A DNA stretch of 44,954 bases from an uncultured Prevotella sp. (GTDB taxonomy: Bacteria > Bacteroidota > Bacteroidia > Bacteroidales > Bacteroidaceae), in NCBI GenBank assembly GCA_900315695.1, contig ONAE01000032.1, forward strand, positions 1 to 44,954. Reading direction: 5' to 3'. Position 1 is the stretch's first letter. Every line of letters begins with the position of its first letter. The notes beneath the pieces are model-generated. The model saw only the letters and a program-made list of their open reading frames with translations, made no database searches and was not told where the DNA came from. The position numbers and the translations under genes were made by a program. This document shows, in pieces, positions 38,466-44,954 of this stretch.

Positions 38466-39572
38466 TTATACCAGTATCAGGTCACTCATAACCATGTCGC
38501 TGACGAAGAACCCTTCTCTGGTGAGTGACAGTTGATCACCATTGTGTTTTAGCAATCCGGCATCAAGATGCCTTTGGGCGTTGGCTAAGCAATAGGTACG
38601 CTGCTTAGGAGTCAGTTTGCTTAGGTCTAATCCCTCACAGGTTCTCAAGGCCACTGTCACGGTATCGTTATAACGTGTGTTCTCATCGAGTGCTTCTGAT
38701 TCATAGAGTCGTTCACCTTGCTCCATGCCTTTAATATACTGATGTATATCGGCGATATTCCAACTGCGCGTCTTAATATCGTAGGAATGGGCTGCGGCTC
38801 CGATGCCGACATAGGGGATGCCTTTCCAATAACTGCTGTTGTGACGACTGCGGAATCCCGGCTTGGCAAAGTTCGAGATCTCGTAGTGTTCGTAACCCTT
38901 TGCTTCCAGACGGTCTATCAATGTGTCATACATCTGTCGCTCCAACTCTTCATCTGTCTCTGCAACCTTACCTTGTTCCAACAGCTGATAGAGTGGGGTA
39001 CCTTCTTCATACATCAGGCAATAGGTGGAGATATGCTCCACATCCAGCGACAAAGCCTCTTTGATATCCGCTTCCCAATCTTCAAGTGTCTCGTCAGGAA
39101 AGCCGTACATCAGGTCGATACTGATATTCCTGAATCCCGTCTGGCGCAACGTCTCCACAGCCTGATAAACCTGCTTGGCAGAATGACGGCGACGCAGAAA
39201 GCGCAGTCTCTCTTCGTTGAAGGTCTGTGCACCCATACTCACTCTGTTCACCCCAAGCTGTTGTAACACAGTGGCCAACTCTTCCGTAACATCATCGGGA
39301 TTCATCTCGATGGTCACTTCAGCATCCTTTTCTACCTTATTATATATATAGATGGCATCGAATAGCCTACGGAGTTGCTTGATGCTGAGCTGTGAGGGGG
39401 TTCCTCCACCCAGATAGATGGTGCTGACAGGTGCTTTTGAACGCCTCATCGACAGCTCCTGACAGACGGCATCGGTATACTTCTCACGAAGCGTCAGCCC
39501 CGTGGTGGAATAGAAGCCGCAATACACGCAACGGCTCTTACAGAATGGGATATGTATGTATAAACCTGCCAT
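38466..39572 (-). CDS. hemW: HemW-like radical SAM protein
   Basis: 368 residues. The radical SAM cluster motif C-x3-C-x2-C is in IPFCKSRCVYCGFYS (residues 7-21). GGGTPS, MNPDDV, RVSMGAQTF and IDLMYGFP follow as in HemN/HemW proteins. The C-terminal HemN_C region is present (ALRTCEGLDLSKLT). HemW is a heme chaperone rather than a coproporphyrinogen oxidase. Most homologues read YCDFYS where this one has YCGFYS. I chose the ATG at 39572. A TTG at 39584 would lie inside the -7 box at 39582-39589, so it cannot be the start. Confidence 0.92.
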   Translation of the reverse strand: MAGLYIHIPFCKSRCVYCGFYSTTGLTLREKYTDAVCQELSMRRSKAPVSTIYLGGGTPSQLSIKQLRRLFDAIYIYNKVEKDAEVTIEMNPDDVTEELATVLQQLGVNRVSMGAQTFNEERLRFLRRRHSAKQVYQAVETLRQTGFRNISIDLMYGFPDETLEDWEADIKEALSLDVEHISTYCLMYEEGTPLYQLLEQGKVAETDEELERQMYDTLIDRLEAKGYEHYEISNFAKPGFRSRHNSSYWKGIPYVGIGAAAHSYDIKTRSWNIADIHQYIKGMEQGERLYESEALDENTRYNDTVTVALRTCEGLDLSKLTPKQRTYCLANAQRHLDAGLLKHNGDQLSLTREGFFVSDMVMSDLILV

Positions 39573-39581
39573 TTTTGGGGG

Positions 39582-39589
39582 CAAAGATA
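39582..39589 (-). promoter_or_regulatory. hemW: -7 element of the hemW promoter
   Basis: TATCTTTG on the minus strand, 9 bases before the ATG, so the mRNA is leaderless or nearly so. This decides the start codon. Confidence 0.6.
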
Positions 39590-39620
39590 CGATTAAGCGA
39601 GCAAAATACCAAATGTATTT

Positions 39621-39652
39621 GAGTATTTTCGAGCGTGAGTATCTTCGAGCGT
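39621..39652 (+). repeat. Two 16-bp tandem repeats
   Basis: GAGTATTTTCGAGCGT at 39621-39636 is followed directly by GAGTATCTTCGAGCGT at 39637-39652, one difference. It lies in the divergent hemW / EF-G paralog region, upstream of the EF-G promoter. Confidence 0.7.
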
Positions 39653-39693
39653 AGCTCAGAATTACTAATTTTGTTTAATATTTGAAAGAAATC

Positions 39694-39725
39694 TTTGGTT
39701 TTTTGTAGGAAAATGCCTAATTTCG
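39694..39725 (+). promoter_or_regulatory. Candidate promoter of the EF-G paralog
   Basis: TTTG at 39694-39697, a 20-base spacer and TAATTTCG at 39718-39725, one base off the usual -7 consensus. The ATG follows 40 bases later. In B. thetaiotaomicron the homologue is induced in carbon starvation; I see no regulator site that I can name here. Confidence 0.45.
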
Positions 39726-39765
39726 TGCCGACAAAAATGAATTATTCACCTAAAGCTAAATTGAT

Positions 39766-41835
39766 ATGAAAGTTTATCAAACAAATGAGATTAAAAACAT
39801 TGCACTGCTTGGCAGTGCGGGTAGCGGCAAGACAACTCTTGCCGAAGCAATGGTTTACGAGGCCGGCATCATCAAGCGTCGCGGCACCGTAGAGGGTAAG
39901 AACACCATGAGCGATTATTTCCCTGTTGAACAGTTCGTAGGTGGTGCCATCACTGCTCTGAACGTCACCGATCAGGCTGTGCTGCTGATCAACGGCCAGT
40001 ATGGTCCCGAGGTTGGTACGATGAATGCCTTCCGCAACACGGAGAAGCTGAAGAAGCCCGTGATCTTCCTGGTGAACCAGTTGGATCGCGACAACTGCGA
40101 CTTCGACCAGATCCTGAACCAGTTGAAGGAGGTCTATGGTCCTAACTGCGTTCCCGTTCAGTATCCTATCGCTACTGGTAACGGCTTCAACAGCGTGATT
40201 GATGTGCTGCTGATGAAGAAGTATTCTTGGAAACCCGAGGGTGGTGCTCCTATCATCGAGGACATTCCAGCTGATCAGATGGAGAAGGCTAAGGAGTGGA
40301 AGGCTGCACTCGTTGAGGCTGCCGCCGCTGGTGATGACACACTGATGGAGAAGTTCTTCGAGAGCGAGGATCTCAGTGAGGACGAGATGCGTGAGGGTAT
40401 CCGCAAGGGCCTTGTCACACGTTCAATCTTCCCCGTATTCTGCGTATGCGCAGGTCGTGACATGGGTGTACGCCGTCTGATGGAGTTCCTGGGCAACGTG
40501 GTTCCCTTCGTCAGTGAGATGCCTGTTATCAAGAATGCTGCAGGAAAAGATGTTCCTGCCGATGCTTCTGCCCCCACATCACTTTACTTCTTCAAGACGG
40601 GTGTAGAGCCCCATATCGGTGAAGTTCAGTACTTCAAGGTGATGAGTGGTGTCGTGAAGAGTGGTGACGATCTTACCAACGCCGATCGTGGCTCTAAGGA
40701 GCGCATGGGTACACTCTATGCTTGTGCTGGTGCCAACCGTATTCAGGTTGATGAGCTGCGTGCAGGTGATATCGGCTGTACCGTGAAGCTGAAGGATGTG
40801 AAGACTGGTAACACCCTGAATGGTAAGGACGTTGACAATAAGTTCGACTTCATTAAATATCCTAACTCTAAGTTCTCTCGTGCCATCAAGGCTGTCAACG
40901 AGGCAGAGACTGAGAAGATGATGGCTGCCCTGCAGAAGATGCGTCAGGAAGATCCCACATGGGTGGTTGAGCAGTCTAAGGAGCTCCGCCAGATCATTGT
41001 TCATGGACAGGGTGAGTTCCACCTGCGCACCTTGAAGTGGCGTATGGAGAACAACGAGAAGATCCAGATCGAGTATCAGGAGCCGAAGATCCCGTATCGT
41101 GAGACTATTACTAAGATGGCTCGTGCCGACTATCGTCATAAGAAGCAGTCGGGTGGTGCTGGTCAGTTTGGTGAGGTTCACCTGATCGTTGAGCCTTATA
41201 CCGACGGCATGCCTGATCCTACCTCATTCACCATCAACGGCCAGGAGTTCAAGATGAACATCAAGTCGAAGGAAGAGAAGGATCTGGAGTGGGGTGGTAA
41301 GCTCGTATTCATCAACAGCGTTGTTGGTGGTGCCATCGATACACGTTTCATGCCCGCTATCCTGAAAGGTGTGATGGAGCGTATGGAGCAGGGTCCGTTG
41401 ACAGGTTCTTATGCCCGCGACGTTCGCGTGATTGTCTATGACGGTAAGATGCACCCCGTAGACTCTAACGAGCTCTCATTCATGCTGGCAGCCCGTAACG
41501 CCTTCTCTGCAGCCTTCAAGGAGGCAGGTCCAAAGGTGTTGGAGCCGATCTACGACCTCGAGGTACTTGTTCCTGCTGACTACATGGGTGATGTGATGAG
41601 CGACCTACAGGGTCGTCGCGCTATCATCATGGGTATGGACTCAGAGAGCGGTTATCAGAAGCTCACAGCCAAGATCCCTCTCAAGGAGTTGGCAAGCTAC
41701 TCTATCGCCCTGTCGTCTCTGACTGGTGGTCGTGCTTCGTTCACCACAAGCTTCTCAAGCTATGAGCTTGTTCCGAACGACATCCAGCAGGCTCTGATTA
41801 AGGAGCATGAGGCTGAGATGAAGGAAGAGGATTAA
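39766..41835 (+). CDS. fusA2: EF-G paralog (EF-G2-like) lacking switch I and G3
   Basis: 689 residues with EF-G domains I-V. G1 is intact (GSAGSGKT, 16-23), and the G4 position reads NQLD (104-107) instead of NKxD. Between G1 and G4 the sequence passes from SDYFPVEQ (49-56) straight to FVGGAITALNV (57-67). Related proteins, as I recall them, have about 30 more residues here, with switch I and the G3 motif (DTPG/DCPG), for a total near 719. So the GTPase centre is missing, in frame, while the domain IV region (SGGAGQFGEVHLI) and the C-terminus look normal. EF-G2 of B. thetaiotaomicron works without GTP hydrolysis and matters in starvation; this protein is probably of that type. Deletion in the assembly is the main alternative. 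Confidence 0.88.
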   Translation: MKVYQTNEIKNIALLGSAGSGKTTLAEAMVYEAGIIKRRGTVEGKNTMSDYFPVEQFVGGAITALNVTDQAVLLINGQYGPEVGTMNAFRNTEKLKKPVIFLVNQLDRDNCDFDQILNQLKEVYGPNCVPVQYPIATGNGFNSVIDVLLMKKYSWKPEGGAPIIEDIPADQMEKAKEWKAALVEAAAAGDDTLMEKFFESEDLSEDEMREGIRKGLVTRSIFPVFCVCAGRDMGVRRLMEFLGNVVPFVSEMPVIKNAAGKDVPADASAPTSLYFFKTGVEPHIGEVQYFKVMSGVVKSGDDLTNADRGSKERMGTLYACAGANRIQVDELRAGDIGCTVKLKDVKTGNTLNGKDVDNKFDFIKYPNSKFSRAIKAVNEAETEKMMAALQKMRQEDPTWVVEQSKELRQIIVHGQGEFHLRTLKWRMENNEKIQIEYQEPKIPYRETITKMARADYRHKKQSGGAGQFGEVHLIVEPYTDGMPDPTSFTINGQEFKMNIKSKEEKDLEWGGKLVFINSVVGGAIDTRFMPAILKGVMERMEQGPLTGSYARDVRVIVYDGKMHPVDSNELSFMLAARNAFSAAFKEAGPKVLEPIYDLEVLVPADYMGDVMSDLQGRRAIIMGMDSESGYQKLTAKIPLKELASYSIALSSLTGGRASFTTSFSSYELVPNDIQQALIKEHEAEMKEED

Positions 41836-41858
41836 TCCTGATTCTGAATACATGAGAT

Positions 41859-41890
41859 TCCCCGTGGGTTTACACCTGCGGGGATTTCTT
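41859..41890 (+). terminator. Terminator of the EF-G paralog gene
   Basis: TCCCCG (41859-41864) pairs with CGGGGA (41879-41884). Inner GGT/ACC pairs lie around a TTAC loop, and TTTCTTT follows. Confidence 0.8.
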
Positions 41891-41990
41891 TATATTTAAA
41901 AATAAACAACTAAAATAACGAATACTGTTAATGATGGTAAATTTCGAATAAATAATTAACATTTTGTGCACTCGATTTTAAGAATTGCCC

Positions 41991-41998
41991 TATTTTTG
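41991..41998 (+). promoter_or_regulatory. rprX: -7 element of the rprXY promoter
   Basis: TATTTTTG followed by CATC, 22 bases before the ATG at 42021. The -33 element is not clear. Confidence 0.5.
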
Positions 41999-42020
41999 CA
42001 TCCGAATATTAATAGATATA

Positions 42021-43583
42021 ATGAAGAAAAGTACAATTTGGATTATCGCTATAGTCATGGGCCTGTCGTTCATTGGCCTTCTGTTCTTGCAGATCTCCTA
42101 TATCGAGGAGATGACGAAGATGAAGAAGGAACAGTTCGATGAGTCCGTCAATCGTAGTCTTTATCAGGCTTCACGTAACCTGGAGATGAACGAGACGCTC
42201 CGTTATCTGGAGAAGGATGTGAAGCAGACCGAGCGCAAGTCCTTCCATCAGGATTCCTTGATGGTTGACGGTCTCGATGGCACCATCAAGCAGAGTCATC
42301 AGTTTGCGGTAGCTGCCGATGACGGAACGGTCTATTCCTCTTTCGAGTTGAAGACCTTCGCCATCAAACCCGCCAATGTGCCTAAGGCCATGATCCTGCG
42401 CACGGATAAGAACTCCATCTCCGAAGCTTCGAAATCACTCCAGGAGATTGTGCGTAACCGCTATGTCTATCAGAAAGCCCTGCTCGATGAGGTGGTGTAT
42501 AATATCCTCTATACCGCTTCCGACAAACCCTTGAAGGAGCGCATCAACTTTAAGTTGCTCGATCAGGACATCCGTGCCGAGTTGATGAACAATGGCGTGA
42601 ACATCCCTTATCACTTCCGTGTGCTGACGGCCGATGGGCGTGAGATTTACCGTTGTCCGGACTACACAGAGGAAGGTGAGGAAAACACCTATAAGCAGAC
42701 GCTTTTCCGCAACGACCCATCACCGAAGATGGGAGTCGTTCTGGTGCATTTCCCCGACATGAACTCCTACATCTTCTCCAGCGTACGGTTCATGATTCCA
42801 GCTTTGGTCTTTACCATCGTGCTGCTCATCACGTTCCTCTTCACCATTGTGGTGATTTTCCGCCAGAAGCGCTATAGTGAGATCAAGAACGACTTCATCA
42901 ATAATATGACTCATGAGCTTAAGACGCCAATCTCCAGTATCTCCCTGGCAGCACAGATGCTCAACGATGAGTCAGTGCCGAAGAGTCCTTCGATGCTCCA
43001 GCATCTGGGCAGTGTCATCAATGACGAGTCGAAACGACTGCGCTTCCTCGTGGAGAAGGTGCTCCAGATGTCGATGTTCGACCGCAAGCAGGCCACCTTC
43101 AAGAAGAAAGAGCTCGACCTCAACGAACTGCTGGAGACGATTGCCAGCTCATTCACACTTCGCGTGGAGCATACGGGTGGTAAAATCTATACTGAGATCG
43201 AGGCAATCGATTCTGCCATCTTCGTTGATGAGGTACATTTCCAGAATGCCATCACCAACCTGATGGACAATGCCGTGAAGTACCGCAAACCCGAAGAGCC
43301 GTTGGATATCTATATCCGCACCTGGAACGAGAAAGGTCATCTGTACTTCTCCATCCGCGACACAGGTCTGGGCATCAAGAAAGATAACGTCAAGAAGATC
43401 TTCGATAAGTTCTATCGTGTCCACACGGGTAATGTCCACGATGTAAAGGGCTTCGGTTTAGGTCTGGCCTACGTCAAGAAGATTATCACTCTCCATGAGG
43501 GCGATATTAAGTGTGAGAGCGAGCTCGGCAAAGGTACTACCTTCACCGTGACGCTTCCCATACTCAAAGAAGACAATTCATAG
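42021..43583 (+). CDS. rprX: Sensor histidine kinase RprX
   Basis: 520 residues from the ATG at 42021; a longer frame to 41985 would cross the -7 box. Membrane segments at about 6-25 and 255-280 frame a periplasmic sensor domain of about 230 residues. The H box is NDFINNMTHELKTPISS (His near 298), the N box FQNAITNLMDNAVKYR near 410, G1 IRDTGLGI and G2 GFGLGLAYVKKI near 480. With its partner it matches the RprX/RprY system first described in Bacteroides fragilis. In Porphyromonas, RprY is linked to oxidative stress and sodium-pumping genes. The signal is unknown. Confidence 0.9.
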   Translation: MKKSTIWIIAIVMGLSFIGLLFLQISYIEEMTKMKKEQFDESVNRSLYQASRNLEMNETLRYLEKDVKQTERKSFHQDSLMVDGLDGTIKQSHQFAVAADDGTVYSSFELKTFAIKPANVPKAMILRTDKNSISEASKSLQEIVRNRYVYQKALLDEVVYNILYTASDKPLKERINFKLLDQDIRAELMNNGVNIPYHFRVLTADGREIYRCPDYTEEGEENTYKQTLFRNDPSPKMGVVLVHFPDMNSYIFSSVRFMIPALVFTIVLLITFLFTIVVIFRQKRYSEIKNDFINNMTHELKTPISSISLAAQMLNDESVPKSPSMLQHLGSVINDESKRLRFLVEKVLQMSMFDRKQATFKKKELDLNELLETIASSFTLRVEHTGGKIYTEIEAIDSAIFVDEVHFQNAITNLMDNAVKYRKPEEPLDIYIRTWNEKGHLYFSIRDTGLGIKKDNVKKIFDKFYRVHTGNVHDVKGFGLGLAYVKKIITLHEGDIKCESELGKGTTFTVTLPILKEDNS

Positions 43584-43608
43584 TATTAACAAATAAATAG
43601 GAACAATT

Positions 43609-44310
43609 ATGGAAGACAAACTGAAAATTTTGCTTTGCGAGGATGATGAGAACCTCGGAATGCTGCTCCGTGAGTATCTGCAGGCCAAAGGCTATGTAGC
43701 TGAACTCTGTGCCGACGGCGATGCCGGATTCAAGGCTTTCCTGAAAAACAAGTATGATATCTGCGTGCTCGACGTGATGATGCCGAAGAAAGACGGTTTC
43801 GCACTGGCTCAGGAGATTCGTACGGCTAATGCCGACGTGCCCATCATCTTCCTCACCGCCAAGACGCTGAAGGAGGATATCCTCGAAGGCTTTAAGATTG
43901 GTGCCGACGATTATATCACCAAGCCCTTCTCAATGGAGGAACTCGTACTCCGTATTGAGGCTATCCTGCGCCGCACCAAAGGTAAGAAGTCAAAGGAGTC
44001 CACCGTTTATCGTATTGGTAACTTCACTTTCGACACTCAGAAGCAGTTGCTGAGCATCGGTGATCAGCAGACTAAACTTACCACGAAGGAGAACGAACTG
44101 CTGGCATTGCTCTGCAGTCACGCCAACGAGATCCTGCAGCGCGACTTCGCCCTGAAGACCATCTGGATTGACGACAACTACTTCAACGCCCGCTCAATGG
44201 ATGTGTATATCACCAAACTGCGTAAGCATCTGAAGGACGATCCCCAGATCGAGATCATCAACATTCACGGCAAGGGGTATAAGCTGATTACCCCTGATCA
44301 GGAAGCATGA
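43609..44310 (+). CDS. rprY: Response regulator RprY (OmpR family)
   Basis: 233 residues. The receiver domain (1-120) has the acidic pair in LLCEDDENLG, the phosphoacceptor in VLDVMMPKKDG (Asp near 55), Thr in FLTAKT and Lys in ITKPFSMEEL near 107. The C-terminal winged-helix DNA-binding domain (about 135-230) ends in SMDVYITKLRKHL and IINIHGKGYKLI. It follows rprX by 25 bp, so the two are cotranscribed. The sequence is very close to RprY of Bacteroides as I recall it. Confidence 0.93.
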   Translation: MEDKLKILLCEDDENLGMLLREYLQAKGYVAELCADGDAGFKAFLKNKYDICVLDVMMPKKDGFALAQEIRTANADVPIIFLTAKTLKEDILEGFKIGADDYITKPFSMEELVLRIEAILRRTKGKKSKESTVYRIGNFTFDTQKQLLSIGDQQTKLTTKENELLALLCSHANEILQRDFALKTIWIDDNYFNARSMDVYITKLRKHLKDDPQIEIINIHGKGYKLITPDQEA

Positions 44311-44489
44311 TGACGGGGCTTAAATCATATCTTGGAGTGGCGCTGGTAATCATCGGCGCCCTCCTTTTAATGGTTGGCTATATCGCAGGATGGACCTCCA
44401 GCAACCTGGTTCTGCTCACAGGTCTGATAATCATCGTCTTAGGTGCCGTTCTGCACATAAAACAGCAGAAAAAGAGTGAAAAGTATTAA
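44307..44489 (+). CDS. Small two-helix membrane protein
   Basis: 60 residues (59 from the second ATG). Two hydrophobic helices, YLGVALVIIGALLLMVGYIAG and LVLLTGLIIIVLGAVLHI, are joined by WTSSN, with a lysine-rich tail. It overlaps the rprY stop by 4 bp (ATGATGA layout), so it is probably translated with it. The topology suggests a small accessory protein at the inner membrane. I do not recognise a named family. Confidence 0.7.
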   Translation: MMTGLKSYLGVALVIIGALLLMVGYIAGWTSSNLVLLTGLIIIVLGAVLHIKQQKKSEKY

Positions 44490-44548
44490 ATAATCTTAAA
44501 TATAGGTTTCCGCAAACCACTTACCTCTCACTTCTCGTCTCTTTTTTG

Positions 44549-44556
44549 TACCTTTG
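44549..44556 (+). promoter_or_regulatory. rpsF: -7 element of the rpsF promoter
   Basis: TACCTTTG followed by CACC, 47 bases before the rpsF ATG. Confidence 0.55.
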
Positions 44557-44603
44557 CACCCGCTTTTCGAAGCACATTATTAATTTTTTAATTTTAATTA
44601 AGT

Positions 44604-44948
44604 ATGAATCAATACGAAACCGTTTTCATTTTGACTCCCGTTTTGTCTGATGAACAGATGAAGGAAACGGTCGCTAAATTCAAGAAGGTTCTCACCGATA
44701 AGGGTGCAGAGATTCTGAACGAAGAGGCCTGGGGATTGAAGAAGATGGCTTATGCTATTCAGAAGAAATCTACAGGTTTCTACTGCCTGGTAGAGTTCAA
44801 GGCTGAGCCATCAGTGATTAAGACACTGGAGACAGCATTCCGTCGTGACGAGAAGGTGATCCGTTTCCAGACAGTTAAACTTGACAAGTATGCTGTGGAG
44901 TATGCTGAGAAGCGCCGCGCAAAGCTTGGTAAAAAAGAGGAGGCTTAA
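44604..44948 (+). CDS. rpsF: 30S ribosomal protein S6
   Basis: 114 residues, typical for bS6. It opens [18 protein letters not shown] and has [23 protein letters not shown] with the usual RNA-binding strand, then [18 protein letters not shown]. It binds S18 and 16S rRNA in the platform of the small subunit. The next ATG (44952) stands 3 bases after the stop codon at the window edge and is probably the start of rpsR (S18), as in most Bacteroidetes. Confidence 0.96.
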   Translation: MNQYETVFILTPVLSDEQMKETVAKFKKVLTDKGAEILNEEAWGLKKMAYAIQKKSTGFYCLVEFKAEPSVIKTLETAFRRDEKVIRFQTVKLDKYAVEYAEKRRAKLGKKEEA

Positions 44949-44954
44949 ACTATG

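Noticed and set aside
39573-39584. TTG start for hemW at 39584
   Set aside because: It lies inside the -7 promoter element, and the family begins at MAGLYIHIPFC.
39934-41835. EF-G paralog as a frameshifted pseudogene
   Set aside because: The missing segment leaves the frame unbroken and all later domains are intact, so it is not a decayed gene by sequence alone.

Overview
The window looks like chromosomal DNA of a Bacteroidales bacterium, most likely Prevotella or a close relative. The evidence is the Bacteroidetes promoter form (TAnnTTTG at -7) before many genes, weak ribosome binding sites, an RprX/RprY pair, a Bacteroidetes-type EF-G paralog, and a VirE_N/DUF3987 gene. I found no tRNA, rRNA, CRISPR array or transposase.

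Layout. (1) 1-5110: an accessory cassette with a 5'-truncated unknown gene, two small unknown genes, a DUF3127-like OB-fold protein, a VirE_N-DUF3987 primase/helicase-like protein and an M15A peptidase. (2) 5130-6880: an AbiE-type type IV toxin-antitoxin pair on the minus strand, a likely operator, and a frameshifted small gene upstream. (3) 6924-14200: alanine dehydrogenase, the N-degron cluster clpS-clpA-aat (minus), a secreted YARHG protein, a WYL regulator and a HAD hydrolase. This part carries several traces of duplication: a 97-bp two-hairpin repeat in two copies, a deleted WYL remnant, near-identical promoter blocks, a shared signal-peptide coding sequence and a 45-bp direct repeat. (4) 14839-19066: a plus-strand operon with a Sde182/DUF1593-like secreted protein, a cation diffusion facilitator and a large secreted protein of unknown activity. 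(5) 19073-26059: tex (minus), then a LolA-like protein, an ABC-F ATPase and an M13 peptidase. (6) 26057-38382: a very tight operon encoding a multi-zinc-ribbon protein, a membrane Ser/Thr kinase, an AAA+ protein with four AAA modules, a zinc-ribbon/FHA protein and a PP2C phosphatase, running on into metA, a U32 peptidase-family gene and a membrane lipoprotein. (7) 38403-44954: palindromic tandem repeats, hemW (minus), an EF-G paralog that appears to lack switch I and the G3 motif, rprXY with a small membrane protein, and rpsF, with the next start codon (probably rpsR) at the window edge.

Best candidate for an undescribed system: the five genes at 26114-34714. They hold a writer (membrane kinase), an eraser (PP2C), a reader (FHA), zinc-ribbon adaptors shared by three of the proteins, and a large AAA+ machine. 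The kinase begins with four 7-residue repeats centred on T-(V/I)-R-P, which could be phosphorylated and then read by the FHA protein. I infer a phosphorylation-controlled remodelling complex at the inner membrane, related in logic to TerY-P type kinase/phosphatase modules. Its physiological role is unknown.

Second: the EF-G paralog. EF-G2 of Bacteroides thetaiotaomicron is reported to act without GTP hydrolysis. This homologue seems to have lost about 30 residues covering switch I and G3, in frame. All family comparisons here are from memory; no searches were run.
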